A DNA stretch of 64,000 nt from Alphaproteobacteria bacterium. Lineage in GTDB: Bacteria; Pseudomonadota; Alphaproteobacteria; ATCC43930; CGMCC-115725. The number at the start of each line of letters is the position of its first letter. Position 1 is the stretch's first letter. This document shows positions 17,428-27,984 of the stretch, in pieces. The position numbers and the translations under genes are program-made. The notes beneath the pieces were generated by a model. The model was not told where the DNA came from, did no database searches, and saw only the letters and a list, made by a program, of their open reading frames with translations. The stretch covers positions 17,242-81,241 of the forward strand of contig JASHOB010000175.1 in assembly GCA_030041335.1 (NCBI GenBank), given 5' to 3'.

Positions 17428-19944
17428 ATGGGCTTATTCCATGTTTCAGGTTGCGTGCGCTTCGGGCGATTAGTCGCTATCGGGCTTGTCGCTGGTTGCG
17501 CCCTCGCCCCCCTTGCCGGCGCGGCGCTGGCCGCCGACGACTGGACCACGATCAATAAGGACTACTCCAGCCAGCGCTATGTCGATTTGGACCAGATAAC
17601 CCCGGCCAATGCCGGCCAACTCAAAGAGATTTGCGAGATCCGGCTCAACGAGCCGATCGTGTTCAGTAGCGGACTTCTGAAGGTCGGGAACACGCTCTAC
17701 GTCAACACGGCGCACCTCTCGGTCGCGTTTGACGCGACCACGTGTGACTTACGCTGGCGAGATGTGATTTCGCCAAAAGGACCCCAAGCCGGAGACAACA
17801 ATCGAGGATCGGCCTATCTCGAGGGCAGAATCTTCCGTGGTACGACCGACGGCCGCCTGATCGCGCTAGACGCAAAGACGGGACGGTCGCTCTGGGACGT
17901 CCAAGGCGCAAATCCTGCCCTCGGAGAATTATTCTCCGCGGCGCCGATTGCCTGGCAGGGCAAGGTCTTTATCGGCATCGGGGTCAGCGATTTCGGCGTC
18001 GCCGGGCGCCTGATGGCATTCGATGCCGATACCGGCAAGGAACTATGGCGTTTCAACACCACGCTCGGCGCCCGAGCGGGCGGCGGCTCATGGGCAACCT
18101 ATTCCCTCGATCCTACCACCGGCGAAGTATTCGGTCCGGTCGGCAACCCCTTTCCCGACTGGAACCGCAACGTCGCAGCGGGCGACAGGAATCTCACCAA
18201 ATATACCGACTCTGTCATCGCGGTAGACACGGCCACTGGCCGCTTGAACTGGTCCTACCAAGTCGTTCCGCAGGATGAGCATGATTGGGATCTGGCCGCC
18301 GCGCCGACGCTCTATCGGACAGCGTCGGGCAAGGACATGATCGCCCTTGCCGGGAAGAGTGGTCGCGTCTATGGCATCGATCGCCAGACCCGCTTGCTCG
18401 TCTTCAACACCCCGGCAACGACGATCGAAAACGACCAGGTCCCCGTGAACGAGGACTGGATGCGTGTTTGTCCGGGCGTGCAGGGGGGCGCAATGTTCAA
18501 TGGCGCAGCCTATGACCCGGCTATCGGCACGCTCTATGTCGGTATGAACGACCATTGCGCGTGGTATATCAGCGGGCGCCAATTCGGAGATCCGGTGTTT
18601 GCGGGGATAGGCGGCACCGCCGTCAAGGACTGGCCGGCGGCGGCAAGGCTTGAGGCGCCCCGCGGCTGGATCACGGCGATCAACGGAAAAACCGGAGCCG
18701 TGTCATGGCAATATCACGCTGAAGCGCAAGTGCAGGCCGGCATGGTGCCGACCAAGAGCGGGCTGCTCTTCGCTGGCGATACGCACGGCAACCTTCTGGT
18801 CTTCGATGCCAGGAACGGTTTCCTCTTGAAAAAGATCGATGCCGGAGGCGCCCTCAACAGCGGCTTGATCAGCTATTCGGTCGGTGGCACGCAATATGTC
18901 GCGGCTACGGTCGGCGGCGCCACCGAGAATCCGAGCACCGTCGCGGGGCCACTGCGGGTGAGCATTTATGGCCTCCATGCCGGTCCGGAACCGAAAATCA
19001 TCACTCTTCCGCGTTTGGAGCCTCAGCCGTCACCGGGGCAGACCGTGAACGAAGCCGTCTATTTGGATGCATGCTCCCAGTGCCATGGTGTAGCCGGAAC
19101 CGGCTCAAGCGCTCCACCGTTCACCCGACAAAGTCAGCTGGCCGATCCTGCGCGCCTCAAGCAATTCCTCGCCACGGTGCCGCCCCCAATGCCGCGCCTC
19201 TACCCCGGCGTTCTGCAAGATCAAGACGTGGAAATGATCGCCGCCTATCTGAGGACGGCGGTCTTCAAATGCGGTCCCAATGAAATCCAGAGCTGCGAAT
19301 TGCCAGCGCCGCCGAGGAGCGGCGGGACAAAGGAGTGGCGGGCCATCTATTCTGTGCTGACATCGCCGCGTTGCCTCAATTGTCATCCGGTAAAATCCAA
19401 TTTGCCCCGCTGGCCCCGCACGTCAGACAACTCGGGAGATGTGCAGGACTATCCACGTCAGGGCGACGATCGCCATCCGCATTACTTTCAAGTGCTGCGC
19501 GGGGACACAACGGCATTTGAGACGGCTGAAAAAACCGGGATTGTCCATCCTGGAATAGGAACGCCCTATGAGCGCTGCACATTCTGTCACGGCCCCGTCA
19601 ACGATGCGAAGACTGGCATCCCCGGCACCAGCAATCCCGATTTCAACCCGGGTGAGCCGTTTTGGCTTTTGGCGCCGGCTTCGATGGCCTGGGAGTCAGC
19701 GCCGGGTGTGCCGATGACCGGCGCGCAGCTGTGCGCGCAGCTCAAGGATCGGGCACGGAACGGCAATCGAAGTTTGGCGGATATCCAGCATCACCTTGAA
19801 ACCGAGCCTCTCGTCAATTGGGCATGGAATCCGGGCACGCGACCCAATGGCCAACCGCGGACAACGCCGCCGATAAGCCATCGCGAGCTGCTTGCGGATT
19901 TCCAAAAATGGATCGCTGGCGGCGCGCCCTGCCCGACTGATTGA
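17428..19944 (+). CDS. PQQ-dependent dehydrogenase with cytochrome c domain and extra C-terminal diheme domain
   Basis: 838 residues. A signal peptide ends near residue 36 (GAALAA), followed by a PQQ propeller highly similar to that of the 11961 gene (both share NKDYSSQRYVDLDQITPAN). H285-D286-W287-D288 repeats the D-x-D active-site arrangement. Three haem sites are present: CSQCH at 549-553, CLNCH at 649-653 and CTFCH at 717-721. The part after about residue 625 is the stand-alone diheme cytochrome (11335-11931) joined on as a fusion (RQGDDRHPH, KTGIPG, WIAGGAPCP). It is longer than most quinohaemoproteins and so can pass electrons internally through three haems. The substrate is unknown. 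Confidence 0.9.
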   Translation: MGLFHVSGCVRFGRLVAIGLVAGCALAPLAGAALAADDWTTINKDYSSQRYVDLDQITPANAGQLKEICEIRLNEPIVFSSGLLKVGNTLYVNTAHLSVAFDATTCDLRWRDVISPKGPQAGDNNRGSAYLEGRIFRGTTDGRLIALDAKTGRSLWDVQGANPALGELFSAAPIAWQGKVFIGIGVSDFGVAGRLMAFDADTGKELWRFNTTLGARAGGGSWATYSLDPTTGEVFGPVGNPFPDWNRNVAAGDRNLTKYTDSVIAVDTATGRLNWSYQVVPQDEHDWDLAAAPTLYRTASGKDMIALAGKSGRVYGIDRQTRLLVFNTPATTIENDQVPVNEDWMRVCPGVQGGAMFNGAAYDPAIGTLYVGMNDHCAWYISGRQFGDPVFAGIGGTAVKDWPAAARLEAPRGWITAINGKTGAVSWQYHAEAQVQAGMVPTKSGLLFAGDTHGNLLVFDARNGFLLKKIDAGGALNSGLISYSVGGTQYVAATVGGATENPSTVAGPLRVSIYGLHAGPEPKIITLPRLEPQPSPGQTVNEAVYLDACSQCHGVAGTGSSAPPFTRQSQLADPARLKQFLATVPPPMPRLYPGVLQDQDVEMIAAYLRTAVFKCGPNEIQSCELPAPPRSGGTKEWRAIYSVLTSPRCLNCHPVKSNLPRWPRTSDNSGDVQDYPRQGDDRHPHYFQVLRGDTTAFETAEKTGIVHPGIGTPYERCTFCHGPVNDAKTGIPGTSNPDFNPGEPFWLLAPASMAWESAPGVPMTGAQLCAQLKDRARNGNRSLADIQHHLETEPLVNWAWNPGTRPNGQPRTTPPISHRELLADFQKWIAGGAPCPTD

Positions 19945-19967
19945 CCGGCGGGGAGCCGGCCCTCGGG
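19945..19967 (+). terminator. Possible weak terminator hairpin after the quinoprotein
   Basis: CCGGC-GGGGA-GCCGG directly after the stop codon, followed within 10 bases by a short run of four T. The stem is only 5 bp. Confidence 0.3.
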
Positions 19968-20083
19968 TGTTTTCGCGATCGCGTGCGCTCGGGCCCGCGC
20001 TGCGCAAAAGGCGGGAGGGCGCCGCAATCACTCTAAATACAGTGCGATTTTGTAGCGATATTTGAGCGCGGAAAAGGCAACTA

Positions 20084-20099
20084 TTCCAAGAACTTGGAA
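20084..20099. promoter_or_regulatory. Operator-like palindrome upstream of the sensor kinase
   Basis: TTCCAAG-AA-CTTGGAA, a 7-bp perfect inverted repeat with a 2-base centre, in the AT-richer part of the 306-base gap (19945-20250) ahead of the kinase gene. It is a candidate regulator site; no other clear feature is visible in the gap. Confidence 0.5.
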
Positions 20100-20250
20100 A
20101 AAATCGGCGAAATTAGTCTTTTATTAGTGGGTTGACGGCAGAATTTCCACTCTCACTTGCCGCTCCTGCGCGGTTCCGGTCGATGGTCGGTCGCACGGTG
20201 GTCAGAGTGAGGTTGGCGCAATCATTGACCTTGCTCAGCCGTACCATGCG

Positions 20251-22134
20251 ATGAAAATAATGTCAGGCCGCGTGGATAAAGCTCATGCCGCGCGCTTCAC
20301 GCTCATCAGCATTATTTTTGTTGCTGTCCAAATCGCGATTCTCGCACTTGGCTGGGGAGCGCTTCGCCTCGTCGATACGACACGGGCTTACGCCACCGGC
20401 GAGTCACTCTATTCGAAAGCATCGAGCGCCGCCGTTATCGATCTATACCGGTTTGCCGACACACGCGACGATCTTTATTGGAAGTCGTTTCTTTCATCCT
20501 TGGACGTGGTGCTTGGCGATCAGCAAGCGCGTGAAGAGCTGTTGGGGAACAGTCCCGATTATGACCTGGCGACCGCCGGTTTTCTTCGCGGCGGTAACGA
20601 TATTCGCGACATCCCGGATGCCATTCGCGTCTTCCGCTGGTTTCAAAATTGGCATCCGTTCAAAGCCGCGCTGAACGATTGGCAGCACGGCGATGAGCTG
20701 ATGGAGCACCTGCGGGGCTTGGGCACCGAGCTCCATGGGTTGTTGCGGGAACCAGTGGTGGCGCAATCGGATCTCGACCGCGTCATGCGCGAGATCGATT
20801 CGTCAAATCGTCAGCTCACAGAGCTGGAGCGCCATTTTGCCGTCCATATCGCCAAGGCCGCTCGCGCAGCGAAGAGGCTGGTCACGGTCGTACTTTGCTG
20901 CGTCAGTCTTGCGCTCTGGATTTTCGGTGTCGGCTTGTCTTGGCGAGCCTTCCGCAGAGGCATCATCGCGGAAGCCGATCTGAGACAAAGCGAAAAGCGC
21001 TTCCGCGATTTCGCGGTGGTCGCCTCGGATTGGTTTTGGGAGACTGACGCCGGACTTCGCATCACTTACCTATCCGACCGGTTTGCCAGCGCGACCGGCA
21101 TCACGCCGCAGGAACTGCAAGAGGATACGAACGCGCGCGGCGGCTGGTGGCATGTCACAAGGCCAAGCGCCGAGTGCGTCACCAGGGTGACAGAGCGTAG
21201 GGGCTTCCGCGGACACATACATCGTCATGTCGATGCCAACGGCGAGTCCCAGTACTGGAAGATCAGCGGAATACCTGTGTTTGATGCGGCGGGAGTGTTT
21301 CAGGGTTACCGCGGGACAGGAACCAATGTTACTGCCGAGGTCCGTGCTTCAGAAGCGCTGCGCGAGGCCAAAGAGGCATCTGATGTCGCGAACCGCGCGA
21401 AGTCGGAATTTCTTGCGAACATAAGTCATGAACTGCGCACGCCGCTCAACGCTATTCTCGGTTTCTCCGCGATCGCCAAGGATCAACTGCTGGGCGACGC
21501 CCCGCAAAAATACGCTGAATATGCCGCGGACATCTTCAATTCGGGCAACCTGTTGCTGGCTCTGATCAACGATATTCTCGATCTTTCCAAGATCGAAGCC
21601 GGGCGGATGGTCCTCGACGAGGAGCTCGTCGACATCAGTGAAATAATAGAAGGGTCGATTCGTCTCATCCAACAGAAGGTCCATTCAGCACGGCTCAATC
21701 TCTTCACCGACGTCGCCGATAATCTGCCACTGCTCCGCGGCGATCAGCGGAAGCTCACGCAACTCATCCTCAATCTACTATCGAATTCGGTCAAATTTAC
21801 GCCGCGCGACGGGTCGATTTCAGTTACCGCTTCTCGTGATATAAGCGGCAATCTCAGAGTCCTCATCAGGGATACCGGGATCGGGATCCCCGCCGACAAG
21901 ATCGGAACGGTGCTCGAGCCGTTCGGCCAGATCCAGAACAGCATGACCCGGACCCATGCGGGAACGGGGCTCGGCCTCCCTCTGGCCAAAGCGCTCACCG
22001 AACTGCACGATGGCACTTTGACGCTCAGGAGCGAACCGGGTCGCGGAACGGATGTCGTCATCACGCTTCCGCGAGAGCGGTTGCTGGATATGCCTTCGCT
22101 CCAGCGCGACGAAATGCAGACGCTGGCGCTTTAG
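20251..22134 (+). CDS. Membrane-bound PAS-containing sensor histidine kinase
   Basis: 627 residues. A first membrane segment is at about 16-40, a periplasmic sensor region of about 165 residues follows (unrecognised, rich in W, D and L), and a second membrane segment is at about 209-231. The PAS domain is at about 248-370 (DWFWETDAGLRITYLSD). HisKA has the phosphorylated H393 in NISHELRTPLNA. The ATPase domain carries an N-box (LNLLSNSVKF), DTGIGIP and GTGLGL. No receiver domain and no adjacent response regulator gene are present, so it is an orphan kinase. Its position after the quinoprotein cluster makes sensing of that pathway possible but unproven. The stop overlaps the convergent gene by 4 bases. 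Confidence 0.92.
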   Translation: MKIMSGRVDKAHAARFTLISIIFVAVQIAILALGWGALRLVDTTRAYATGESLYSKASSAAVIDLYRFADTRDDLYWKSFLSSLDVVLGDQQAREELLGNSPDYDLATAGFLRGGNDIRDIPDAIRVFRWFQNWHPFKAALNDWQHGDELMEHLRGLGTELHGLLREPVVAQSDLDRVMREIDSSNRQLTELERHFAVHIAKAARAAKRLVTVVLCCVSLALWIFGVGLSWRAFRRGIIAEADLRQSEKRFRDFAVVASDWFWETDAGLRITYLSDRFASATGITPQELQEDTNARGGWWHVTRPSAECVTRVTERRGFRGHIHRHVDANGESQYWKISGIPVFDAAGVFQGYRGTGTNVTAEVRASEALREAKEASDVANRAKSEFLANISHELRTPLNAILGFSAIAKDQLLGDAPQKYAEYAADIFNSGNLLLALINDILDLSKIEAGRMVLDEELVDISEIIEGSIRLIQQKVHSARLNLFTDVADNLPLLRGDQRKLTQLILNLLSNSVKFTPRDGSISVTASRDISGNLRVLIRDTGIGIPADKIGTVLEPFGQIQNSMTRTHAGTGLGLPLAKALTELHDGTLTLRSEPGRGTDVVITLPRERLLDMPSLQRDEMQTLAL

Positions 22135-22850
22135 GCAGCCATGAGCCGCGGCAGGAATTTAGCTTCGACCTCATCGGCCGCGCGGGCGAACAGCTTAATG
22201 GTTTGTCCAACCGCCCGCTCGATCTGGCTCGCATCGTTGATCGAGCTGTACGCCCGTGCCAGATCCAGATCGATATCGAGATGCGAGGGCCCGTCTCCGT
22301 GAGACGCCAGGTGAACCTCACCCCAGATCCATCGCTTCCTCGTGAACAAGCCGGTAAATGCCGACGAGCCATTGAGAAACCGCGACAGTTCCTCGGCGAT
22401 GAACTCGGTACCGGCCAGGGTGGCGAAGAAGCTCGGCATGTTCTTGGTATAAGACCGCGCAATCAGCGCCTCGACGCCCGCTACGCATTCTCCCTCGAGA
22501 GCGTCGAGCCCAAGGCACTTCGCATCCTTTAGCCAGTGGGCCCTATGCGTCCCTTCTTCCTGCTTCATTTCGCGTACCGCCCGGGCAATACCAACGAAGA
22601 CGCGGCGTGTTTGCGAATCGCCAAACTTGTGGGCTAGTTGATGCCTAGGCAGCACTTGCCGGTCAATCGCGAGTTCGAACTCACGCACAAACGGCCAGAA
22701 ACCAATTTTGAGGGCGATGGCAGCTTGCCTGCTGCCGCTCCGTGCCTCGCGGATCAACGACGACGCGCCGACCACTTGCGCCGCGTAATCCCGCAACGCC
22801 CGGAGATCAAAGAATTCCCCGTTATCTTCATGAAAAAGCTCGATTTTCAT
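22131..22850 (-). CDS. Possible haem-oxygenase-fold (TenA/PqqC/diiron-oxidase-like) protein
   Basis: 239 residues, all-helical in appearance, without signal peptide. A central EEGTHRAHW contains an E-x2-H pattern, a later helix has EFIAEELSRFL, and HLASHGDGPSHLDIDLD near residue 190 supplies several His and Asp residues. This spacing is reminiscent of iron-containing redox enzymes of the haem-oxygenase-like fold (PqqC, CADD and UndA relatives). The His/Asp pattern does not match the H-x3-D-x2-H diiron signature exactly, so the metal and the reaction are uncertain. ATG 22850 has GGAG 6 bases upstream. It is on the same strand as katG but 200 bases downstream, behind hairpins. Confidence 0.55.
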   Translation of the reverse strand: MKIELFHEDNGEFFDLRALRDYAAQVVGASSLIREARSGSRQAAIALKIGFWPFVREFELAIDRQVLPRHQLAHKFGDSQTRRVFVGIARAVREMKQEEGTHRAHWLKDAKCLGLDALEGECVAGVEALIARSYTKNMPSFFATLAGTEFIAEELSRFLNGSSAFTGLFTRKRWIWGEVHLASHGDGPSHLDIDLDLARAYSSINDASQIERAVGQTIKLFARAADEVEAKFLPRLMAA

Positions 22851-22932
22851 CCCATGCTCCCAGTAATTCGGCCAAGCTGATAATCTTAATATATTCGATC
22901 TTGAGCGTTGTAAAAAGCCGGGGCATTGCAAG

Positions 22933-22950
22933 GCCGAGGCGCACCTCGGC
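22933..22950. repeat. Short GC-rich hairpin between katG and the next gene
   Basis: GCCGAGG-CGCA-CCTCGGC, a 7-bp perfect stem with a 4-base loop. It lies in the katG to 22850 gap and may form part of termination or of the leader of the downstream minus-strand gene. Confidence 0.4.
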
Positions 22951-23015
22951 GCCCCCTCAAAGGCTTTTGAAGGGAGTTCCCAGTTGGGGAGTGAATAGAT
23001 CGAGCCCGGCCGAGC

Positions 23016-23037
23016 GGCAGGGCTTGAGCGCCCTGCC
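23016..23037 (-). terminator. Probable hairpin terminator downstream of katG
   Basis: GGCAGGGC, 6-base loop, GCCCTGCC: an 8-bp perfect stem about 30 bases past the katG stop. No clear U-run follows on the minus strand, so it could instead protect the 3' end. Confidence 0.45.
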
Positions 23038-23068
23038 CCCGGGAGCCTTCACGACCTTAGGGCCGGAA

Positions 23069-25327
<2,259 letters not shown>

Positions 25328-25487
25328 TCAACCGACGAGATCCCAATTGTCTTTATCAGTATAGAACTTCGGCGCAAAGCTGTGAATGTTCTAATCTGCT
25401 TTGCCCGTGATTCTTCGGCTGGCCACCCTTCCCTTGATTGCACCTTTATGACCGACCGGCCGATCGGATTCTCTCCGCCCCCGCCCG

Positions 25488-25512
25488 AGATAGTTGACTC
25501 GATCAAATATCT
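25488..25512. promoter_or_regulatory. 25-bp MarR-type operator palindrome
   Basis: Two half-sites AGATA-n-TTGA and TCAA-n-TATCT are separated by 5 bases, with every half-site base matched. The site ends 17 bases before the start codon of the MarR-GNAT gene. Size and TTGA...TCAA symmetry are typical of MarR dimers, suggesting autoregulation. Confidence 0.7.
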
Positions 25513-25529
25513 TCTGGACACTTGCCCGC

Positions 25530-26486
25530 ATGGATGACGCTGTTTTGGCCGTGCGGCGCTTCAATCGGTTCTTCACCCGGTTCGTCGGCGCCCTTGATGC
25601 CGATTTTCTGGATAGCGGGATGTCGCTCGCCGAAGCCCGCATCCTTTTCGAAATCGCTCATCGGGAGCCCTGCTTCGCAGGCGACCTCCAAGCCGAACTC
25701 GATCTCGATGCGGGGTTCGTCAGCCGGGTGCTGCGACGTTTCGAGGGACGCGGATGGATCGGTCGTAAACGCCCCGACAATGACGCGCGGCGGCGTTCGA
25801 TCGAATTGACACAGCAGGGGCGTCATCAATTCAAAAAGTTGGACGGCCGACAGCGTCGAGAGGTGGAAGCGACCCTGCACCGGTTGGGAAAGCCAGACCG
25901 CTTGCGATTGGTTGCCGCCCTTAAGTCAGCCGAACATCTGCTCGCGGCAAGGGAGACACGGGAGTTCGCTATTCGTCCGTTTCGCGCCGGTGACATGGGC
26001 CTGATCGCTTCGCGGCAGTCGGTCCTTTATCGGGAGGAGTACGGTTGGAGTGTCAATATCGAGATCAACGAGGGTGAGGTCACCACTAACTTCCTGCGCA
26101 ACTTCAAACCGGGCCGGGAACAGTGCTGGGTCGCGGAAAGCAACGGGTGTATGGCTGGGTCGATCTTCCTGACGGACGAGGGAAACAGTCTTGCGCGCTT
26201 GCGCCTGCTCTACGTCGAACCTGCCTTCCAAGGTTACGGGATCGGCGATGCGCTGGTCTCGACCTGCGTCGCCTTCGCTCGCTCCGTAGGATATGAGCGT
26301 ATTACATTGTGGACTCACTCGATCTTGGGCACCGCTCGGCGCATCTATGCGCGTCACGGCTTTCGCATCGTCGATACGAGCGAGCACACCCTGTTTGGCG
26401 AGTCACTCATGGGCGAAACCTGGGAGCTCGACCTCCGAGCAACGGAACCTGGAGAAGCACCTTCCTCCAATCTCACCAGGAATTAG
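25530..26486 (+). CDS. MarR-family regulator fused to a GNAT acetyltransferase
   Basis: 318 residues. About 1-145 is a MarR winged helix: a dimer helix, ARILFEIAHREPCFAGDLQAEL, a recognition helix around DAGFVSRVLRRFEGRGWI, and the wing RKRPDNDARRRSIELT. About 155-305 is a GNAT domain with acetyl-CoA loop VEPAFQGYGIGDAL and a C-terminal ARRIYARHGF. This fusion class is widespread; the acetyltransferase substrate is generally unknown. ATG 25530 gives a normal MarR N-terminus; an upstream in-frame start at 25494 would lie within the operator palindrome. It is divergent from katG. Confidence 0.9.
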   Translation: MDDAVLAVRRFNRFFTRFVGALDADFLDSGMSLAEARILFEIAHREPCFAGDLQAELDLDAGFVSRVLRRFEGRGWIGRKRPDNDARRRSIELTQQGRHQFKKLDGRQRREVEATLHRLGKPDRLRLVAALKSAEHLLAARETREFAIRPFRAGDMGLIASRQSVLYREEYGWSVNIEINEGEVTTNFLRNFKPGREQCWVAESNGCMAGSIFLTDEGNSLARLRLLYVEPAFQGYGIGDALVSTCVAFARSVGYERITLWTHSILGTARRIYARHGFRIVDTSEHTLFGESLMGETWELDLRATEPGEAPSSNLTRN

Positions 26487-26746
26487 CGGCGGGACCTCTG
26501 CGGTACTGCTTGAGTCGTCGCCGTGCCTTTGTCTGATCGGATCGACTAACCCGGGCCTGAGCGCCGTTCCAACGACAAATCCCCTGCGCCGGGGCCAATT
26601 GGTTGCCTTCTGAGCTTAGCCTAGTCAGGATTGTGCAGATTTGCCGGCACGCATTTGTGCCAATGGTCGCTCGTGGCCATGACCGTCCAGCGAGTGATGC
26701 GAAACCAAGACCTGCGGCACGCGAGGCGATGCTTCTTTTCACCTCC

Positions 26747-27133
26747 TCACTCCAGAGCGAGATAGCTGACAATTCCGGCCACGATCAAAAGCAATGCGGC
26801 CGAAACGATCAGCTCAAAGCGAACGCTGTCCATTGAATGCGTTTCCTCGTCCGCGATCATCCGCTCGAGCCGAAGGAAACGCACCGCAGCTAATATCACC
26901 AACGCAATACCGAAGACAATCAGTGCTATTCCATCATAATAGCCAAGCGGCCCCGACAGACTCTGGAGTCGCGACAAGACCGCCGCATCGGACAATCTCA
27001 CGCCTGCCAGTGTCGTCATAAATAAATCGAACTTCTCGACGACAAATCCGAGGGCAATGACCGCGATGCCGGTCCGTACCCAGGCAAGAAATGTTCGCTC
27101 GTTGGCGGCGTGATCACTATACCGGAGGATCAT
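26747..27133 (-). CDS. DUF202 (YidH-like) small inner-membrane protein
   Basis: 128 residues. It starts with the family signature RYSDHAANERTFLAWVRTGIAVIALGF, followed by three membrane segments in all (about 18-38, 66-88 and 102-124). The function of the family is unknown. No clear Shine-Dalgarno is seen before the ATG. It is followed on the same strand, past a 260-base gap without genes, by nothing until the MarR-GNAT gene end. Confidence 0.88.
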   Translation of the reverse strand: MILRYSDHAANERTFLAWVRTGIAVIALGFVVEKFDLFMTTLAGVRLSDAAVLSRLQSLSGPLGYYDGIALIVFGIALVILAAVRFLRLERMIADEETHSMDSVRFELIVSAALLLIVAGIVSYLALE

Positions 27134-27180
27134 GGAGGACCACTGCAGGCAGCAAGAGTGATGGTCGACGGATCCACACG

Positions 27181-27585
27181 CTATGCTGCCGCTGTCGCCG
27201 CTTTCGCGATTGCGCCAAGGGCGGTCGTCAGCGCGTGGACGGAGGCGTCGACACTCCGGCCAAGCCCGTGTCGCTCGGCGATCCAGGCCGGATCGTCGTA
27301 AGAAAGCCAGGTCGTCCCGCTCTCATCCTGCCAAACCAGGGCCTTGAGCGGTAAGTCGATTCCGCTCGTCTGAGCAACCTGCATGAGCGGCGTTCCGCCC
27401 TTGGCATTGCCGAAGATCAAAAGGTCGGTCGGTCGCAGTGCCAGCCCTACTTGCGCAGCCCCTGCGCCGTGGTCGATATGCGCAAACACGGTCAGACCTC
27501 TTGCGCGCATGTCGGCTTCCAGCCGTGCCATCGTGTCCGCAGGTCCAAAACTGCTTCGCACCGTGATCAAGCCATCCACCGCCAT
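27181..27585 (-). CDS. DUF302-domain protein
   Basis: 134 residues from ATG 27585, which has GGGGAG about 8 bases upstream. The DUF302 fold is recognisable from LITVRSSFGPADTMARLEADMRARGLTVFAHIDH, then LLIFGNAKGGTPLM and LPLKALVW. Such proteins bind small ligands or act in stress responses, but no biochemical role is settled. An open frame continues upstream to 27726 with a hydrophobic stretch; without a good start there, I regard it as chance. Neighbouring DUF202 is on the same strand 47 bases downstream. Confidence 0.82.
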   Translation of the reverse strand: MAVDGLITVRSSFGPADTMARLEADMRARGLTVFAHIDHGAGAAQVGLALRPTDLLIFGNAKGGTPLMQVAQTSGIDLPLKALVWQDESGTTWLSYDDPAWIAERHGLGRSVDASVHALTTALGAIAKAATAAA

Positions 27586-27984
27586 CGCTCGAACTCCCCA
27601 CCGCCAAATCGTCGCAATATAAACAACAACCTTGAGGTCTGAGAAATAGACTAAGATCTCGCCGCTTGCGCCTGCGTGCGTGGTCTCCCGGTATTCGCCC
27701 CAGGGCAACTCAAGAGGCTCGTCCACTAGAAGCCGCCATTGAGTGGCATTCTGGCCGATGTCGGAACCGAATTGACGGATCGCAGTCAGACCCCGGTGAA
27801 AGGCGCCTAACAGAGTGGCCTCGGTCGTTTGTCATCGCGCCCCGACCAATCGCAAAATTGGAAGCCTGCGGCGGGCGTCGTACGACCGGTCCTGCTCAGC
27901 CGCGCTCTACCGCAGTGACGGCATCTGCGGCGCATAAACCAAACCAGGCGAAGCGTTCACTGGTGCAATCGCGAAAAAGCCACC
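27586..27984. other. Non-coding gap upstream of the DUF302 gene
   Basis: About 400 bases between DUF302 and the methyltransferase pseudogene. No supported gene, RNA or repeat seen. Confidence 0.4.
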
